The notes beneath the pieces were generated by a model. The model was not told the origin of the DNA and did not search any database. It saw nothing but the letters and a program-made list of their open reading frames with translations. From contig NZ_PGFJ01000001.1 of NCBI RefSeq assembly GCF_002797815.1, forward strand, positions 1,550,001 through 1,614,000: a stretch of 64,000 nucleotides of DNA. The letters run 5' to 3'. The position numbers were made by a program, and so were the translations under genes. The first letter of the stretch is position 1; every line of letters starts with the position of its first letter. Below, piece by piece: positions 27,675-36,755 of the stretch. The DNA is from Mucilaginibacter auburnensis (GTDB taxonomy: Bacteria > Bacteroidota > Bacteroidia > Sphingobacteriales > Sphingobacteriaceae).

Positions 27675-28490
27675 ATGAAAAAATTAATAGCCTCGTTATT
27701 TGCAATAATAGCCTTTGTAACCGCCCATGCTCAAAAATTACCTAACGTACAGCAAAAAAGTTTGCGTGCTCCGGATAATGTAAAAGTTGATGGTAAAACT
27801 AACGAGTGGAATAGCTTTGCCGCATATAATTATGCCACGGGTATATATTACACAATAGCTAATGATAACGACAATTTGTACCTGGCTATTCAGGCTAAAG
27901 ACGCTAATGTTTTAAGCAAGATAACGCAGCGTGGCATAGTACTCGAAATTGATCCGTCAGGAAAAAAGAACGCCAGCAATGTGGTAAGTGTTCAGTATCC
28001 TGTATTTGAGCTGCAGTACAAAAACAAACCGTACATAAGGTTTAGCAATGCCAGTGGCTTAACTGCTGACCAACGCCGTGAAATGTTAGCTAATCCTGAT
28101 TCTATGCGTGCCATGGCTAATAAAAAGATCAAAGCCAATGATAAATATATACGCACAAGCGGAATGAGCGATGTTGATACGCTATTATCTGTATATAATG
28201 AAAAAGATATTGTGGCGCGGCAAGGTTTTGAAAAATGGGAGCTTTATAATTATGAGTTAGCAATACCGCTGAAGTATCTGAACCTAAGGGGATCTGATGC
28301 AAAATTTGCCTATCACATTATTTTAAAAGGAATGAGTGTAGATATTGATTCGGGTCTTAAAATGACCAAACAGCCGGATGGAAATATGGCTATTTCGATG
28401 GCCCCGGGGGCAGTCACCATTCAGAATAAAGATATGCCCGCGGTTATAGCAACAACCGATTTTTGGGGAGATTATACTTTAGCTAAATAA
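27675..28490 (+). CDS. Secreted CBM9/DOMON-like protein, paralogue 3
   Basis: The 271-residue protein starts with a signal peptide nearly identical to that of paralogue 2, then QKLPNVQQKSLRAPDNVKVDG and YYTIANDNDNLYLAI, and ends ATTDFWGDYTLAK. It follows paralogue 2 by 10 nt, clearly in the same transcript, and is the last gene before a strong terminator. The middle is diverged and the DGK-W strand has lost a glycine relative to paralogues 1 and 2. Function is unknown. Confidence 0.75.
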   Translation: MKKLIASLFAIIAFVTAHAQKLPNVQQKSLRAPDNVKVDGKTNEWNSFAAYNYATGIYYTIANDNDNLYLAIQAKDANVLSKITQRGIVLEIDPSGKKNASNVVSVQYPVFELQYKNKPYIRFSNASGLTADQRREMLANPDSMRAMANKKIKANDKYIRTSGMSDVDTLLSVYNEKDIVARQGFEKWELYNYELAIPLKYLNLRGSDAKFAYHIILKGMSVDIDSGLKMTKQPDGNMAISMAPGAVTIQNKDMPAVIATTDFWGDYTLAK

Positions 28491-28519
28491 AAAGGCTCCG
28501 GTCGTCACCGGAGCCTTTT
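28490..28519. terminator. Bidirectional terminator closing the CBM9-like cluster
   Basis: AAAAGGCTCCGGT-CGTC-ACCGGAGCCTTTT is a perfect 13-bp stem with a 4-nt loop and an A/T tract on both sides. It directly follows the stop of paralogue 3 and is 32 nt from the 3' end of the convergent gene at 28552, so it can serve both. Confidence 0.85.
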
Positions 28520-28551
28520 AAGGTATAATATATGATAGGGGAAAATTGCGC

Positions 28552-29211
28552 TTATCTTTCTAAACCTCTCCTTGCAGGAGTATTGGCTGCAAAGTTGGAA
28601 CGGCCATTATAACCACCACGTCCGCGGTTGTCATTTTGTGACGGGCGCTCAAACCTGCCGTTGTTGCCTTTGTTGTTCCAGTTTCCACGGTTGTCGTTCC
28701 GGTCATTACCACGGTTATCGCCCCTGTCATTCCAATCCGGGCGATTGTTGCCCCTGTTCCAGTCGGGGCGGTTATTACCTCTGTCCCAATCACGGCGGTC
28801 GTTGCGGTTATCAAATCGTCTCCAGTCAAATGAATTTCCATGGTACCTCGTGCGGTACACATTATGGTTCATGTAAGGGCGGTAAGCATGCACTTCATAA
28901 CGTGTTACATTACGCCAGCTGTAGTTGCGGTAAGCTCCCGGCAAATAAGCACCGGATACCCAGCTGTAACCATTATTATAGTAGTAAAGATTTTCGCCGC
29001 GGCTATAGTAGGCATCAACTTCGGGCATGTAGTAGTAATCATCGGCGTAATCAACAACCACCGGTCTTTCAACCACTACAGGGCGTTGCAATACAACGGG
29101 GCCACCCAAATTAAATCCAACGCTCACACGCACTTGCGCATTGGCGTTATTATATATTAAACCGCTAAGGGCTAATGCTGATATTATGGCTAACTTTTTC
29201 ATATTCTTCAT
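28552..29211 (-). CDS. Secreted Asn/Arg/Gly-rich low-complexity protein
   Basis: The 219-residue protein has a signal peptide (KKLAIISALALSGLIYNNANA), a tyrosine-rich central part (PVVLQRPVVVERPVVVDY; DDYYYMPEVDAYYSRGENLYYY) and a C-terminal half dominated by N, R, G, D and W with near-repeats of RGNNRPDWN. It is presumably exported to periplasm or surface. The central YYY/PVV pattern recurs in Bacteroidota secreted proteins of unknown function. The basic, low-complexity tail could bind polyanions or be disordered; no enzyme motif is visible. The start may be MKNMKK (used) or the internal ATG three codons later. Confidence 0.72.
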   Translation of the reverse strand: MKNMKKLAIISALALSGLIYNNANAQVRVSVGFNLGGPVVLQRPVVVERPVVVDYADDYYYMPEVDAYYSRGENLYYYNNGYSWVSGAYLPGAYRNYSWRNVTRYEVHAYRPYMNHNVYRTRYHGNSFDWRRFDNRNDRRDWDRGNNRPDWNRGNNRPDWNDRGDNRGNDRNDNRGNWNNKGNNGRFERPSQNDNRGRGGYNGRSNFAANTPARRGLER

Positions 29212-29335
29212 CGTTTTATTTGCATTATTGACGATGAAGAGTGCGCCGGGTTTAAACCATTTACAGCAAAACAGGCTATATTTTAAATAAATTTTCGGCG
29301 GTTAAACCATTAACACAGGTATATCTCTAAGCAAA

Positions 29336-29584
29336 TTACGCAGCCATTTTCTGCGCGGCTTTCAGGTTTTCAATCAGGTAATTGTTTTTTAACTCTTTCT
29401 CTGATATCACTACATTGAAATCATCAAAGCGGATACCGTTCTCAAACGCGTATAAAATGTAACCGCGTTTGTTGGCATCATAGGCGCCCAGTTCAAATAT
29501 CTCGTCGTAGTTTTTACCTTTTATTTTCGCGCCAATTACCAACTGGTAGGCGTCGGTTATGTTTTCAAAAGTGATGTTTTTCAT
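29336..29584 (-). CDS. Small hypothetical protein (82 aa)
   Basis: An 82-residue protein from the ATG at 29582-29584: MKNITFENITDAYQLVIGAK, then GKNYDEIFELGAYDANKRGY, and a C-terminal ELKNNYLIENLKAAQKMAA helix. It has no signal peptide, membrane segment or recognisable catalytic motif. A 25-codon longer reading is possible but starts in a GC-rich palindrome and is unlikely. It is divergent from the YyaL-like gene at 29773. I do not recognise the family. Confidence 0.6.
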   Translation of the reverse strand: MKNITFENITDAYQLVIGAKIKGKNYDEIFELGAYDANKRGYILYAFENGIRFDDFNVVISEKELKNNYLIENLKAAQKMAA

Positions 29585-29649
29585 AGTGTTATGTCTAATA
29601 CAATAATGTTGCCAATCTTTAATTAAGGCGAAAAGCAGGGTCGGCTCGC

Positions 29650-29685
29650 GGTGGCTCACACAGGCTCACAGTGCGCTGAGCCACC
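29650..29685. other. Inverted repeat in a divergent promoter gap
   Basis: GGTGGCTCA (29650-29658) and TGAGCCACC (29677-29685) form a perfect 9-bp inverted repeat with an 18-nt spacer, itself containing a further GGCTCA copy. It lies between the 82-aa gene and the YyaL-like gene. No T-tract follows, so a regulatory site is more likely than a terminator. Confidence 0.4.
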
Positions 29686-29772
29686 CCTGAATGTAGCTTT
29701 CATAATACTTTTGGATGTTTTTTGGCGAGGTTTTGGTACAGCTTTTTGCCATCTTTGTTAATATTTACCGCT

Positions 29773-31782
29773 ATGAATAAACTGGCCAATTCTACCTCTC
29801 CTTATTTGCTGCAACATGCTAACAATCCGGTTAACTGGTACCCATGGGGAGCAGGAGCCTTGCAAAAAGCTAAAGACGAGAACAAACTCATTATAGTAAG
29901 CATTGGCTATTCGGCCTGTCACTGGTGCCATGTAATGGAGCATGAGAGCTTTGAAGATGAGCAGGTGGCCGCGGTTATGAACGAATACTTTGTGTGTATA
30001 AAGGTTGACCGCGAAGAACGCCCTGATGTTGACCAGATCTATATGAGTGCTGTTCAGCTAATGAGCGGCAGGGGAGGATGGCCACTTAATTGTATTTGTT
30101 TACCCGATCAGCGCCCTGTTTACGGCGGTACCTACTACCGTAAAAACGACTGGACAAGTATTCTTTTTAATTTGGCTGATCTGTATAAAAATAAGCCAGA
30201 AGAAGCTGAGGACTATGCTAAACGCCTAACGGAAGGTATACAGCGATACGAAACGCTTGATAGGATACTGGAACAACCTGAGTACGCAAAAGCCGATTTG
30301 GAACAGGTGGTTGCTAACTGGAAACAATATTTTGACCGTATAGAAGGTGGCTTAGGCAATGCGCCTAAATTCCCGATGCCTAATAACTGGATAAGTTTAA
30401 TGCGTTACGCCCACTTAACCGGCGATGATGAAGCAGCTAAGCAGGTACAGTTAACGCTTCAAAAAATGGCCGAGGGTGGTATTTATGACCACGTGGGCGG
30501 CGGCTTTGCCCGTTACTCGGTTGATGGGCTATGGCATGTACCGCACTTTGAAAAGATGCTCTATGATAACGGGCAGTTAGTGAGCCTGTACGCCGAAGCT
30601 TACACCTGGCGGCCAAACGAGCTTTATAAAGATGTAGTTGCCGAGGTGATAGCCTTTACGCAGCGGGAATTAACCTCTCCCGAAGGTGGCTTTTATTCAG
30701 CTCTGGATGCTGATAGTCAAGGGGTGGAGGGTAAGTTCTATACGTTCACCAAAGAGGAAGTTGATGAGATACTTGGTGATGACGCGGGTATATTCTGTAA
30801 GTATTATCATATAACCGACGAGGGCAACTGGCCCGAAGAACATACCAATGTTTTATTTAAGCGTGGAAATGATCAGGAATTGGCAGAAGCCATCGGCATA
30901 ACTGTTGACGAGTTGCTGAGCAGGGTATCTGCTGCTAAACAAAGGGTTTTTGATGCGCGGAGCACGCGTATAAGACCCGGCTTAGACGATAAGATACTGG
31001 CCTCATGGAACGGCTTAATGCTCAAAGGTTTGTGCGATGCCTACAAGGCTTTTAATGAACCACAATACCTTGATATAGCTATTAAAAACGCCACTTTCAT
31101 TGTAAATAATTTGATTGACGAGAACGGTAGGTTAAACCGCATCTACAAAAAGGAAGGCAGCACCGCGCCGGATGTAGCTTTCCTGGATGATTACGCCAAT
31201 GTAATAGACGCGTTTATTGCTTTGTACGAGGTAACATTTAACGAAGAATGGTTAGGCTACGCTAAACTGTTAGCCAATCGTACACTGCTAAATTACTATG
31301 ATGACGAGGACGGTATGTTCTTTTACACCGCTGACGACGACGAGCAGTTAATAGCCCGCAAATGTGAGATTATGGATAGCGTGATACCTTCATCAAACTC
31401 AACAATGGCGCGTACTTTAAAAAAGCTTGGATTGTTCTATTATAATGAGGAGTTTTTAGAGGTTTCGTCTCAGTTGCTGCGTAATACATTCTCTTATATA
31501 GCCAAATATCCGCCATCCTATTCCAACTGGTTCATGCTGTTATTAGATGAAGTTTTCGGCGTGAATGAGGTGGCAGTAACCGGCAACAATGCTGAAGATT
31601 TGCGTGCGGAACTGGAAAAAAATTATGTTCCAAATAAAATAATGTTGGGCGGTACAAAAGGAAGTTTACCTTTGTTGGAAGGTAAGTTTGGGCAAACTAC
31701 ACAAATTTATGTTTGCAAAGACAAAACCTGCGGTTTGCCTGCCAATGATGTTGAAGGCGCGCTAAAACAAATTAACAGTTAA
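29773..31782 (+). CDS. Thioredoxin-domain protein DUF255 / YyaL-like
   Basis: The 669-residue protein starts [25 protein letters not shown] and contains a thioredoxin-like domain with [16 protein letters not shown] (CxxC-type HWC motif) in residues 1-165, and then a six-hairpin (N-acylglucosamine 2-epimerase-like) domain with [36 protein letters not shown] and [17 protein letters not shown]. It is the bacterial YyaL / SPATA20 family; the reaction is not settled. The ATG at 29773 was chosen over one 17 codons upstream because conservation starts here. Confidence 0.92.
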   Translation: MNKLANSTSPYLLQHANNPVNWYPWGAGALQKAKDENKLIIVSIGYSACHWCHVMEHESFEDEQVAAVMNEYFVCIKVDREERPDVDQIYMSAVQLMSGRGGWPLNCICLPDQRPVYGGTYYRKNDWTSILFNLADLYKNKPEEAEDYAKRLTEGIQRYETLDRILEQPEYAKADLEQVVANWKQYFDRIEGGLGNAPKFPMPNNWISLMRYAHLTGDDEAAKQVQLTLQKMAEGGIYDHVGGGFARYSVDGLWHVPHFEKMLYDNGQLVSLYAEAYTWRPNELYKDVVAEVIAFTQRELTSPEGGFYSALDADSQGVEGKFYTFTKEEVDEILGDDAGIFCKYYHITDEGNWPEEHTNVLFKRGNDQELAEAIGITVDELLSRVSAAKQRVFDARSTRIRPGLDDKILASWNGLMLKGLCDAYKAFNEPQYLDIAIKNATFIVNNLIDENGRLNRIYKKEGSTAPDVAFLDDYANVIDAFIALYEVTFNEEWLGYAKLLANRTLLNYYDDEDGMFFYTADDDEQLIARKCEIMDSVIPSSNSTMARTLKKLGLFYYNEEFLEVSSQLLRNTFSYIAKYPPSYSNWFMLLLDEVFGVNEVAVTGNNAEDLRAELEKNYVPNKIMLGGTKGSLPLLEGKFGQTTQIYVCKDKTCGLPANDVEGALKQINS

Positions 31783-31879
31783 AGCATTTATTTATATGCT
31801 ATGTCTGTAATTTAGCAATTAAACGGCATCTTCTTGTCAATATAAAGAGGGTACTTTATAAATTATAAAAACAACAATA

Positions 31880-32377
31880 ATGAAAATTGAATCACAACAC
31901 GTAGTGTCATTAACATATGATCTGTATGTAGACCAGGACGGAACCGAAAATCTGGTTGAAAGCGCAACGCAGGAGCAACCACTTACCTTCTTATTCGGCG
32001 TTGGCCAGATGCTGCCAAAGTTTGAAGAAAACTTAAGCACACTTTCAACCGGCGATAGCTACGATTTTAAATTAAGCGCGCAGGATGCCTACGGCGAATA
32101 TGATGAAGAAGCTGTAGCTAACTTGCCTAAAGAAATGTTCAACGGTACAGATATTCCAGAAATTGGTTCTATCCTTCCATTACAGGATAACAATGGCAAC
32201 CGTTTTCAAGGCCAGGTTGTATCAGTAGCTGAAGATGCTGTAGTAGTTGACCTGAACCACCCAATGGCTGGTCAGGAACTGCATTTTAAAGGCAACATTA
32301 TCAACGTTCGCCCGGCAACACCAGAGGAATTATCGCATGGCCACGCGCATGGCGCAGATGGTCATCAAGGTCATTAA
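31880..32377 (+). CDS. FKBP-type peptidyl-prolyl isomerase, SlyD-like
   Basis: The 165-residue protein has the SlyD arrangement: an FKBP half-domain (VVSLTYDLYVDQDGTENLVE; QPLTFLFGVGQMLPKFEENL), an inserted IF chaperone flap (residues about 68-125), then the closing strand DLNHPMAGQELHFKGNIINV and a His-rich tail (HGHAHGADGHQGH) that may bind nickel or zinc. It catalyses cis/trans prolyl isomerisation and acts as a folding chaperone. It has no signal peptide. A strong terminator follows. Confidence 0.93.
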   Translation: MKIESQHVVSLTYDLYVDQDGTENLVESATQEQPLTFLFGVGQMLPKFEENLSTLSTGDSYDFKLSAQDAYGEYDEEAVANLPKEMFNGTDIPEIGSILPLQDNNGNRFQGQVVSVAEDAVVVDLNHPMAGQELHFKGNIINVRPATPEELSHGHAHGADGHQGH

Positions 32378-32403
32378 TAATCAAAATATTTGATTAAATA
32401 GAT

Positions 32404-32435
32404 AAAGGCTACTTCAATTTTGAGGTAGCCTTTTT
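32404..32435 (+). terminator. Rho-independent terminator after the SlyD-like gene
   Basis: AAAGGCTACTTCAA pairs with TTGAGGTAGCCTTT (one G-U) around a very short loop, followed by TTTTT. It lies 27 nt after the stop codon of the isomerase gene. Confidence 0.85.
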
Positions 32436-32516
32436 AGTTGTAAAAATACCCAGCAGTTGGTATTTCAGGCCGCCGCCCGGCATCCTACTTTAGCATCATT
32501 CAAAAACCTAAATGAC

Positions 32517-32720
32517 GTGAGTGATACTGAAGATAATAAAAAGCCCTACTTAAAATGCAGAAAATGTTCGGCACCGTATCATTATAAGATGCCGGTAAAT
32601 TGGTTTGTAAAATATGCGCTGTTCTTTTTACCTATAAAAGCTTATTTCTGCGCACGCTGCCTTGCAACACGATATCGTATTATAACAAATGAGCAGGAAA
32701 AGAAATACCATAGCGTATAG
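32517..32720 (+). CDS. Mini zinc-ribbon-like protein A
   Basis: A small protein with CRKCSAPYHYKMPVNWF, then VKYALFFLPIKAYFCARC: two CxxC pairs separated by a hydrophobic WFVKYALFFLPIKAYF helix. Four cysteines could bind one zinc. It is paralogous to the protein at 32757. The start is uncertain: a GTG at 32517 gives 67 residues; a TTG at 32457 would add 20 unlikely residues; no ATG is in frame. The function is unknown. Confidence 0.5.
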   Translation: MSDTEDNKKPYLKCRKCSAPYHYKMPVNWFVKYALFFLPIKAYFCARCLATRYRIITNEQEKKYHSV

Positions 32721-32756
32721 CGAACCATTTAACATTACATAACCTTAATAAAACCT

Positions 32757-32939
32757 ATGAAAAGAGAAACATTAACCTGCCCGGCATGCCACCAGGCGTT
32801 CCATCATCGTACCAAACGAAGTTGGTTCATGAAATATGTACTTTATTTTTTACCCTTCAGGGTTTATTTCTGCGACAGATGCGATAAGGATGTTTATGTA
32901 TTGTTCCGTGAACACCATCCAGACGCTAAAGCGGCATAA
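32757..32939 (+). CDS. Mini zinc-ribbon-like protein B
   Basis: A 60-residue protein with LTCPACHQAFHHRTKRSWFM and KYVLYFLPFRVYFCDRCDKD. The spacing of the two CxxC pairs and the central WF.KY.L.FLP...YFC.RC pattern match protein A 37 nt upstream, so the pair arose by tandem duplication. The middle is hydrophobic enough to be membrane-associated. No family is recognised. Confidence 0.6.
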   Translation: MKRETLTCPACHQAFHHRTKRSWFMKYVLYFLPFRVYFCDRCDKDVYVLFREHHPDAKAA

Positions 32940-33045
32940 ATGTTAAAAAATGGCAAATGCTATAAAATAAGGGGTAGCAACCAACTCCGGGAATGCTGGC
33001 AGCTGTTTGGGTCACGGCTTCACTTTTCCGGGTTGGCTTGCTTAA

Positions 33046-33672
33046 TTAGCCTTTAACGTAAATAACCTGCTTGGTATCAAAAAACTCCTCCTTAAAAAAG
33101 TCTTTCAAATAATATTGTTTAACCTTTAAGCCCGATTCAGCTATTTCTTCGCTCAGGTCGCCACCTTTTAAGTATAGCAGTCCGTTAGGTAAAGTGTTCT
33201 TTGATTGCTTAGTGTATTTATTCTTTATCCAGGGATGGAATTCTTTTAACCGTGTTACAGCTCTTGAAACAACAAAATTAAATTTCTCATTCACCTGCTC
33301 GGCACGGCTGTGTGCAGCGCGCAGGTTTTCCAAGCCCAAAGCACTGGCTACTTCCTGTACTACTTTTATTTTTTTGCCGATAGAATCTACCAGGAAAAAA
33401 TCAGTCTCCGGAAACATAATAGCCAGTGGTATACCCGGAAAGCCGCCTCCGGTACCTACATCAAGCACCTTTTCGCCTGGTAAAAAGGGCATTACCTTGG
33501 CAATACCCAATGAGTGCAGTACATGGCGCTCAAACAACTGGTCAATATCCTTGCGCGATATTACATTGATTTGGTTGTTCCACAGTTCATATAATTGTGG
33601 TAAACGTTCAAATTGCTCTTTCTGTGTATCGCTAAGCTGCGGAAAATATGAAAATAATTGCTCAGATGTCAT
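33046..33672 (-). CDS. rsmG: 16S rRNA (guanine-527-N7)-methyltransferase RsmG
   Basis: The 208-residue protein has the GidB/RsmG pattern: LYELWNNQINVISRKDIDQLFERHVLHSL, the SAM-binding VLDVGTGGGFPGIPLAIMFP, FFLVDSIGKKIKVV and FVVSRAVTRLKEF. It methylates G527 of 16S rRNA. Its 5' end overlaps the sigma-factor gene by 11 bp, and that gene in turn overlaps a glycosyltransferase gene, so all three are translationally linked in one minus-strand operon. Confidence 0.95.
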   Translation of the reverse strand: MTSEQLFSYFPQLSDTQKEQFERLPQLYELWNNQINVISRKDIDQLFERHVLHSLGIAKVMPFLPGEKVLDVGTGGGFPGIPLAIMFPETDFFLVDSIGKKIKVVQEVASALGLENLRAAHSRAEQVNEKFNFVVSRAVTRLKEFHPWIKNKYTKQSKNTLPNGLLYLKGGDLSEEIAESGLKVKQYYLKDFFKEEFFDTKQVIYVKG

Positions 33673-34267
33673 CCCTGTTGAAACGGTTGATAATGTTGCC
33701 CAGCAAGTAACGTGCTCTAAATAATTGTGCTTTAACCGTACCTAAAGGCAGATCAAGCTGCTGGGCTATTTCTTCGTATGATAGCTCGTCAAAATAACGG
33801 AGCGTAATTAAATTACGGTAGCGTAACGGCAAACTTTGTATAAGCAATTTCAGTTCGGCAGTTTGCTGTTTTTTTATGGATGTTTCTTCAGGGTTGAGGC
33901 TATCCGCCTTTATCTGTAATTGCTTTTCCTCACCGTCTTCGTCCATCATGCCATGTATTGACATGGTATTGAGTTTCTTTTTACGGATAAAATCAATACA
34001 ATTATTGGTAGCCACCCTGAATAACCAGGTGCTAAAAGCATAATCGGGTTGATACTTATCCAACTTTTCAAAAGCTTTGGCAAATGTTTCTACGGTGAGG
34101 TCCATAGCATCCTCTTTGTTATTCACCATTTTGAGCACCATAAAATAAATGGAGTCCTTATAACGCTGCATAAGGTCTGCATAAGCTTTCTGATTACCCT
34201 CACGCGCTTTCACAACCAGGTGAAAGTCGTTTTTTGCATTCTCGGTAAAATTGGAGTTTATTTCCAT
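33662..34267 (-). CDS. RNA polymerase sigma factor, sigma-70 family (ECF-like)
   Basis: The 201-residue protein has region 2 (AYADLMQRYKDSIYFMVLKM; ATNNCIDFIRKKKLN) over about residues 25-105 and region 4 (LIQSLPLRYRNLITLRYFDELSYEEIAQQLDLPLGTVKAQLFRAR) at about 140-195. Size and domains fit an ECF sigma factor. No anti-sigma gene is adjacent, unusual for many ECF systems but common in some Bacteroidota lineages. It overlaps GT2 (10 bp) upstream and rsmG (11 bp) downstream. Confidence 0.93.
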   Translation of the reverse strand: MEINSNFTENAKNDFHLVVKAREGNQKAYADLMQRYKDSIYFMVLKMVNNKEDAMDLTVETFAKAFEKLDKYQPDYAFSTWLFRVATNNCIDFIRKKKLNTMSIHGMMDEDGEEKQLQIKADSLNPEETSIKKQQTAELKLLIQSLPLRYRNLITLRYFDELSYEEIAQQLDLPLGTVKAQLFRARYLLGNIINRFNRDDI

Positions 34268-35379
34268 TGCTTGGTTTTGATCAGTGTTCCGATAAGGCCA
34301 AAAACACTTATATAAATGTAATAAACAAAATCAATTAAGGGCAAGTACCAAAGCTGCGCGGCGGCTGCTAATTTTTTAAATATGTTTTTATAGACAACAA
34401 CTTGTGTTATCAGCCTCATTATAAATACACCTAAAACCCATAAAGGTTCTACATTAAAAACAATGCATGCTATAAATAACGGGTAAAACAGCAATCCGCT
34501 CAGCGCGTCAAAGCTTAACATGCGGCGGTGTTTTCCTTTATACAGCTTACCAACGCCCATGTGCCTTTTTTTCTGACGGAAAAGCCCGCCAAACGTTGTT
34601 TTAGCGCTTGTATAAACAAATGCATCCGGATTGATCTCAATAGCTGTATTGCTTGCTGTGGCGTTTTGATTAATAAACAGGTCGTCGTCGCCGGATATAA
34701 CGTGCATATGCGACGCAAACCCTTTGCTTGCAAAAAACAAGGTTTTAGTGTAAGCCAGGTTACGGCCTATGCCCATATAAGCATTATTATTCAATGCGGC
34801 CGAAAGGTAACTTATTGCCGTTTTTAAAGTTTCAAAACGGATAAGTGAATTCAGGAAATTTTTTGTTTCAAAATAAGGCGAATAACCCAGCACAATCTGC
34901 GTTTTGGGGTGGGTAAATTGCGCTGCCATGTAAGTTATCCAGTTTTTTGAGGCCGGTATACAATCAGCATCAGTAAATAACAAATACTCGTTTGCGGCGG
35001 CTTTAATACCTAAAGTTAGCGCAAATTTTTTACCGGTTTTAAAACGCACATGCTCGGTTTTGGTAACAATTTTAAGGTGAGGATACTGCTGTTTAAATGC
35101 GGTAAGTATAGTTTCTGAGTCGTCTGTAGAGCAGTCATTAACCACTATTACTTCAAAATCAGGGTAATCCTGCTCCAGTATAGCAGGGAGATTTTCACTC
35201 AGGTTTTTTTCTTCGTTACGTGCGCTGATAATAACCGAAACGGGCACAGAGGGCTCAGGCAATTCGGCAGTGGGCTGATAGGTGGATAATGATCTGTGCT
35301 GCGTTACTAAATAATATAATTGAACAATAAATGTCAGCAAAAACAGACCCAGTAAAGCAAGGCGTATATATAATTCCAA
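34258..35379 (-). CDS. Glycosyltransferase family 2
   Basis: The 373-residue protein has an N-terminal TM helix, a GT-A domain with VSVIISARNEEKNLSENLPAILEQ, VIVVNDCSTDDSETIL, LFTDADCIPASKNW (metal-binding DAD) and SGDDDLFINQNA, then three C-terminal hydrophobic helices. It is a membrane-bound processive or inverting family 2 transferase of the kind that builds cell-surface glycans; donor and acceptor are unknown. It heads a three-gene overlapping operon with a sigma factor and rsmG. Confidence 0.9.
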   Translation of the reverse strand: MELYIRLALLGLFLLTFIVQLYYLVTQHRSLSTYQPTAELPEPSVPVSVIISARNEEKNLSENLPAILEQDYPDFEVIVVNDCSTDDSETILTAFKQQYPHLKIVTKTEHVRFKTGKKFALTLGIKAAANEYLLFTDADCIPASKNWITYMAAQFTHPKTQIVLGYSPYFETKNFLNSLIRFETLKTAISYLSAALNNNAYMGIGRNLAYTKTLFFASKGFASHMHVISGDDDLFINQNATASNTAIEINPDAFVYTSAKTTFGGLFRQKKRHMGVGKLYKGKHRRMLSFDALSGLLFYPLFIACIVFNVEPLWVLGVFIMRLITQVVVYKNIFKKLAAAAQLWYLPLIDFVYYIYISVFGLIGTLIKTKQWK

Positions 35380-35570
35380 AACTGTGTTAAAATGTGAGCA
35401 AAGGTGTTAAATTTTTGTGGAATTAGACAGCGGTAAATTCTTATGCCGCTTTAATCGTGAACGCGTTTGTAATTAGATAATTACCACGGCTTACATTTGT
35501 TAATGTATGTTAAAAGAGCAACGGCTTAGTCTCATAAGTTATATACTTGCATAACCTTTAACTTTCAATC

Positions 35571-36755
35571 ATGTTTAAAACATTCCTCTTTACCTTAATT
35601 ACCTTATGTTGTTTAGATAACGCAGCTGCACAAAAAAACTTTAACATCACTGTTAAAATTGATAATAAGTTTAACGCTGATAAAATCAGTTTTCAGTACC
35701 ACAATGGCAAGCGTTTAATTTCTATGCCCGATAGTTTTGGTAATAAAAAAGTGCTTGTTTTAAAAGGGAAATATTATACACCACTTGTGGCCTTAAATAT
35801 TACGTATATAGATGACTCAAATAAAAATTATAGCAACAATTATTTTTTAACGGAAAAACCTGCGTTTGTAAGTCTTCGGTACGAGCAGAATGATAACGAA
35901 ATTTTACCGGTTACATCTGTAAAGAACGCAACGGCTATTTTTGATACAGTTGCGAATAAAGACTGGGCATCTTTACATCGTTTTGTGAATGATGAAAGTG
36001 TTGAGGCCAGTAATAAAGCGTTTTATGATTTTTTAGAACACAATCAACCCTTAACACAGGATTCCCGTCACCGTTTGGGTGAACTGTACAAACCCTATCT
36101 GAACAGGGCAATGCTGTATTTCAAAGAGCATCCCGATAACTATTTTTCATTTTGGCACTTTACTTATCAAATAGCGCAACCTAATGGTATGTTATGGGAT
36201 GATATCGCGTTTTTAAAAGAGCAATTAGCATTTTACAGATCAACATTTCCGTCAAAATACATTAACAGCGTAGAGGGTAGAACGCTTATCAGTAAGTTTG
36301 AGAAGCGCATTTATCCCTTAAAAATAAATGAGCCGGCGCCTGTTTTTAAGCTTATTACCACTGATGGAAAAAATGTTTCTTCAAATACTTTAAAAGGCAA
36401 ATATGTATTGTTTGACTTTTGGGCAACATGGTGTGGCCCCTGCATGGCCGCGGTTCCGTTTGTAAAGGGTATCCGCACTAAATATGCTTCAGATAAGCTG
36501 GCGATAATCGGCATCAATAAGGATAGTGATATGAAAAACTTATTGCGCGGGGCAAAAACAACAGGCATGAGTTGGCCTCAATTTTATGACAAACACGATT
36601 ATATGACTGATCTCTATGAAGTTGGAGCTATACCCGTATTGGTATTAATTGATCCTGATGGCAAACTTATTTATAAAAGTGATCTTAAAACTCCAGACGA
36701 GAAGGCATTGCCTGAAGTATTAAAAGCCTTAGAAGAAAAGCACCTGCTCAATTAA
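35571..36755 (+). CDS. TlpA-like thioredoxin-domain protein
   Basis: The 394-residue protein has a signal peptide (KTFLFTLITLCCLDNAAA), an N-terminal domain of about 230 residues of the type found in Bacteroidota TlpA-like proteins, and a C-terminal TlpA/ResA domain with APVFKLITTDGKNVSSNTLKG and FDFWATWCGPCMAAVPFV (CxxC) and the cis-proline region AIPVLVLIDPDGK. It is a periplasmic thiol-disulfide oxidoreductase. No partner gene is adjacent. A weak box is the only promoter signal seen. Confidence 0.88.
   Translation: MFKTFLFTLITLCCLDNAAAQKNFNITVKIDNKFNADKISFQYHNGKRLISMPDSFGNKKVLVLKGKYYTPLVALNITYIDDSNKNYSNNYFLTEKPAFVSLRYEQNDNEILPVTSVKNATAIFDTVANKDWASLHRFVNDESVEASNKAFYDFLEHNQPLTQDSRHRLGELYKPYLNRAMLYFKEHPDNYFSFWHFTYQIAQPNGMLWDDIAFLKEQLAFYRSTFPSKYINSVEGRTLISKFEKRIYPLKINEPAPVFKLITTDGKNVSSNTLKGKYVLFDFWATWCGPCMAAVPFVKGIRTKYASDKLAIIGINKDSDMKNLLRGAKTTGMSWPQFYDKHDYMTDLYEVGAIPVLVLIDPDGKLIYKSDLKTPDEKALPEVLKALEEKHLLN

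Noticed and set aside
32979..33038. Imperfect inverted repeat (CCAACTCCGGGAA...TTCCGGGTTGG) downstream of rsmG as a terminator
   Set aside because: Arms are imperfect, the loop is long and there is no T-tract, so support is too weak for a feature.
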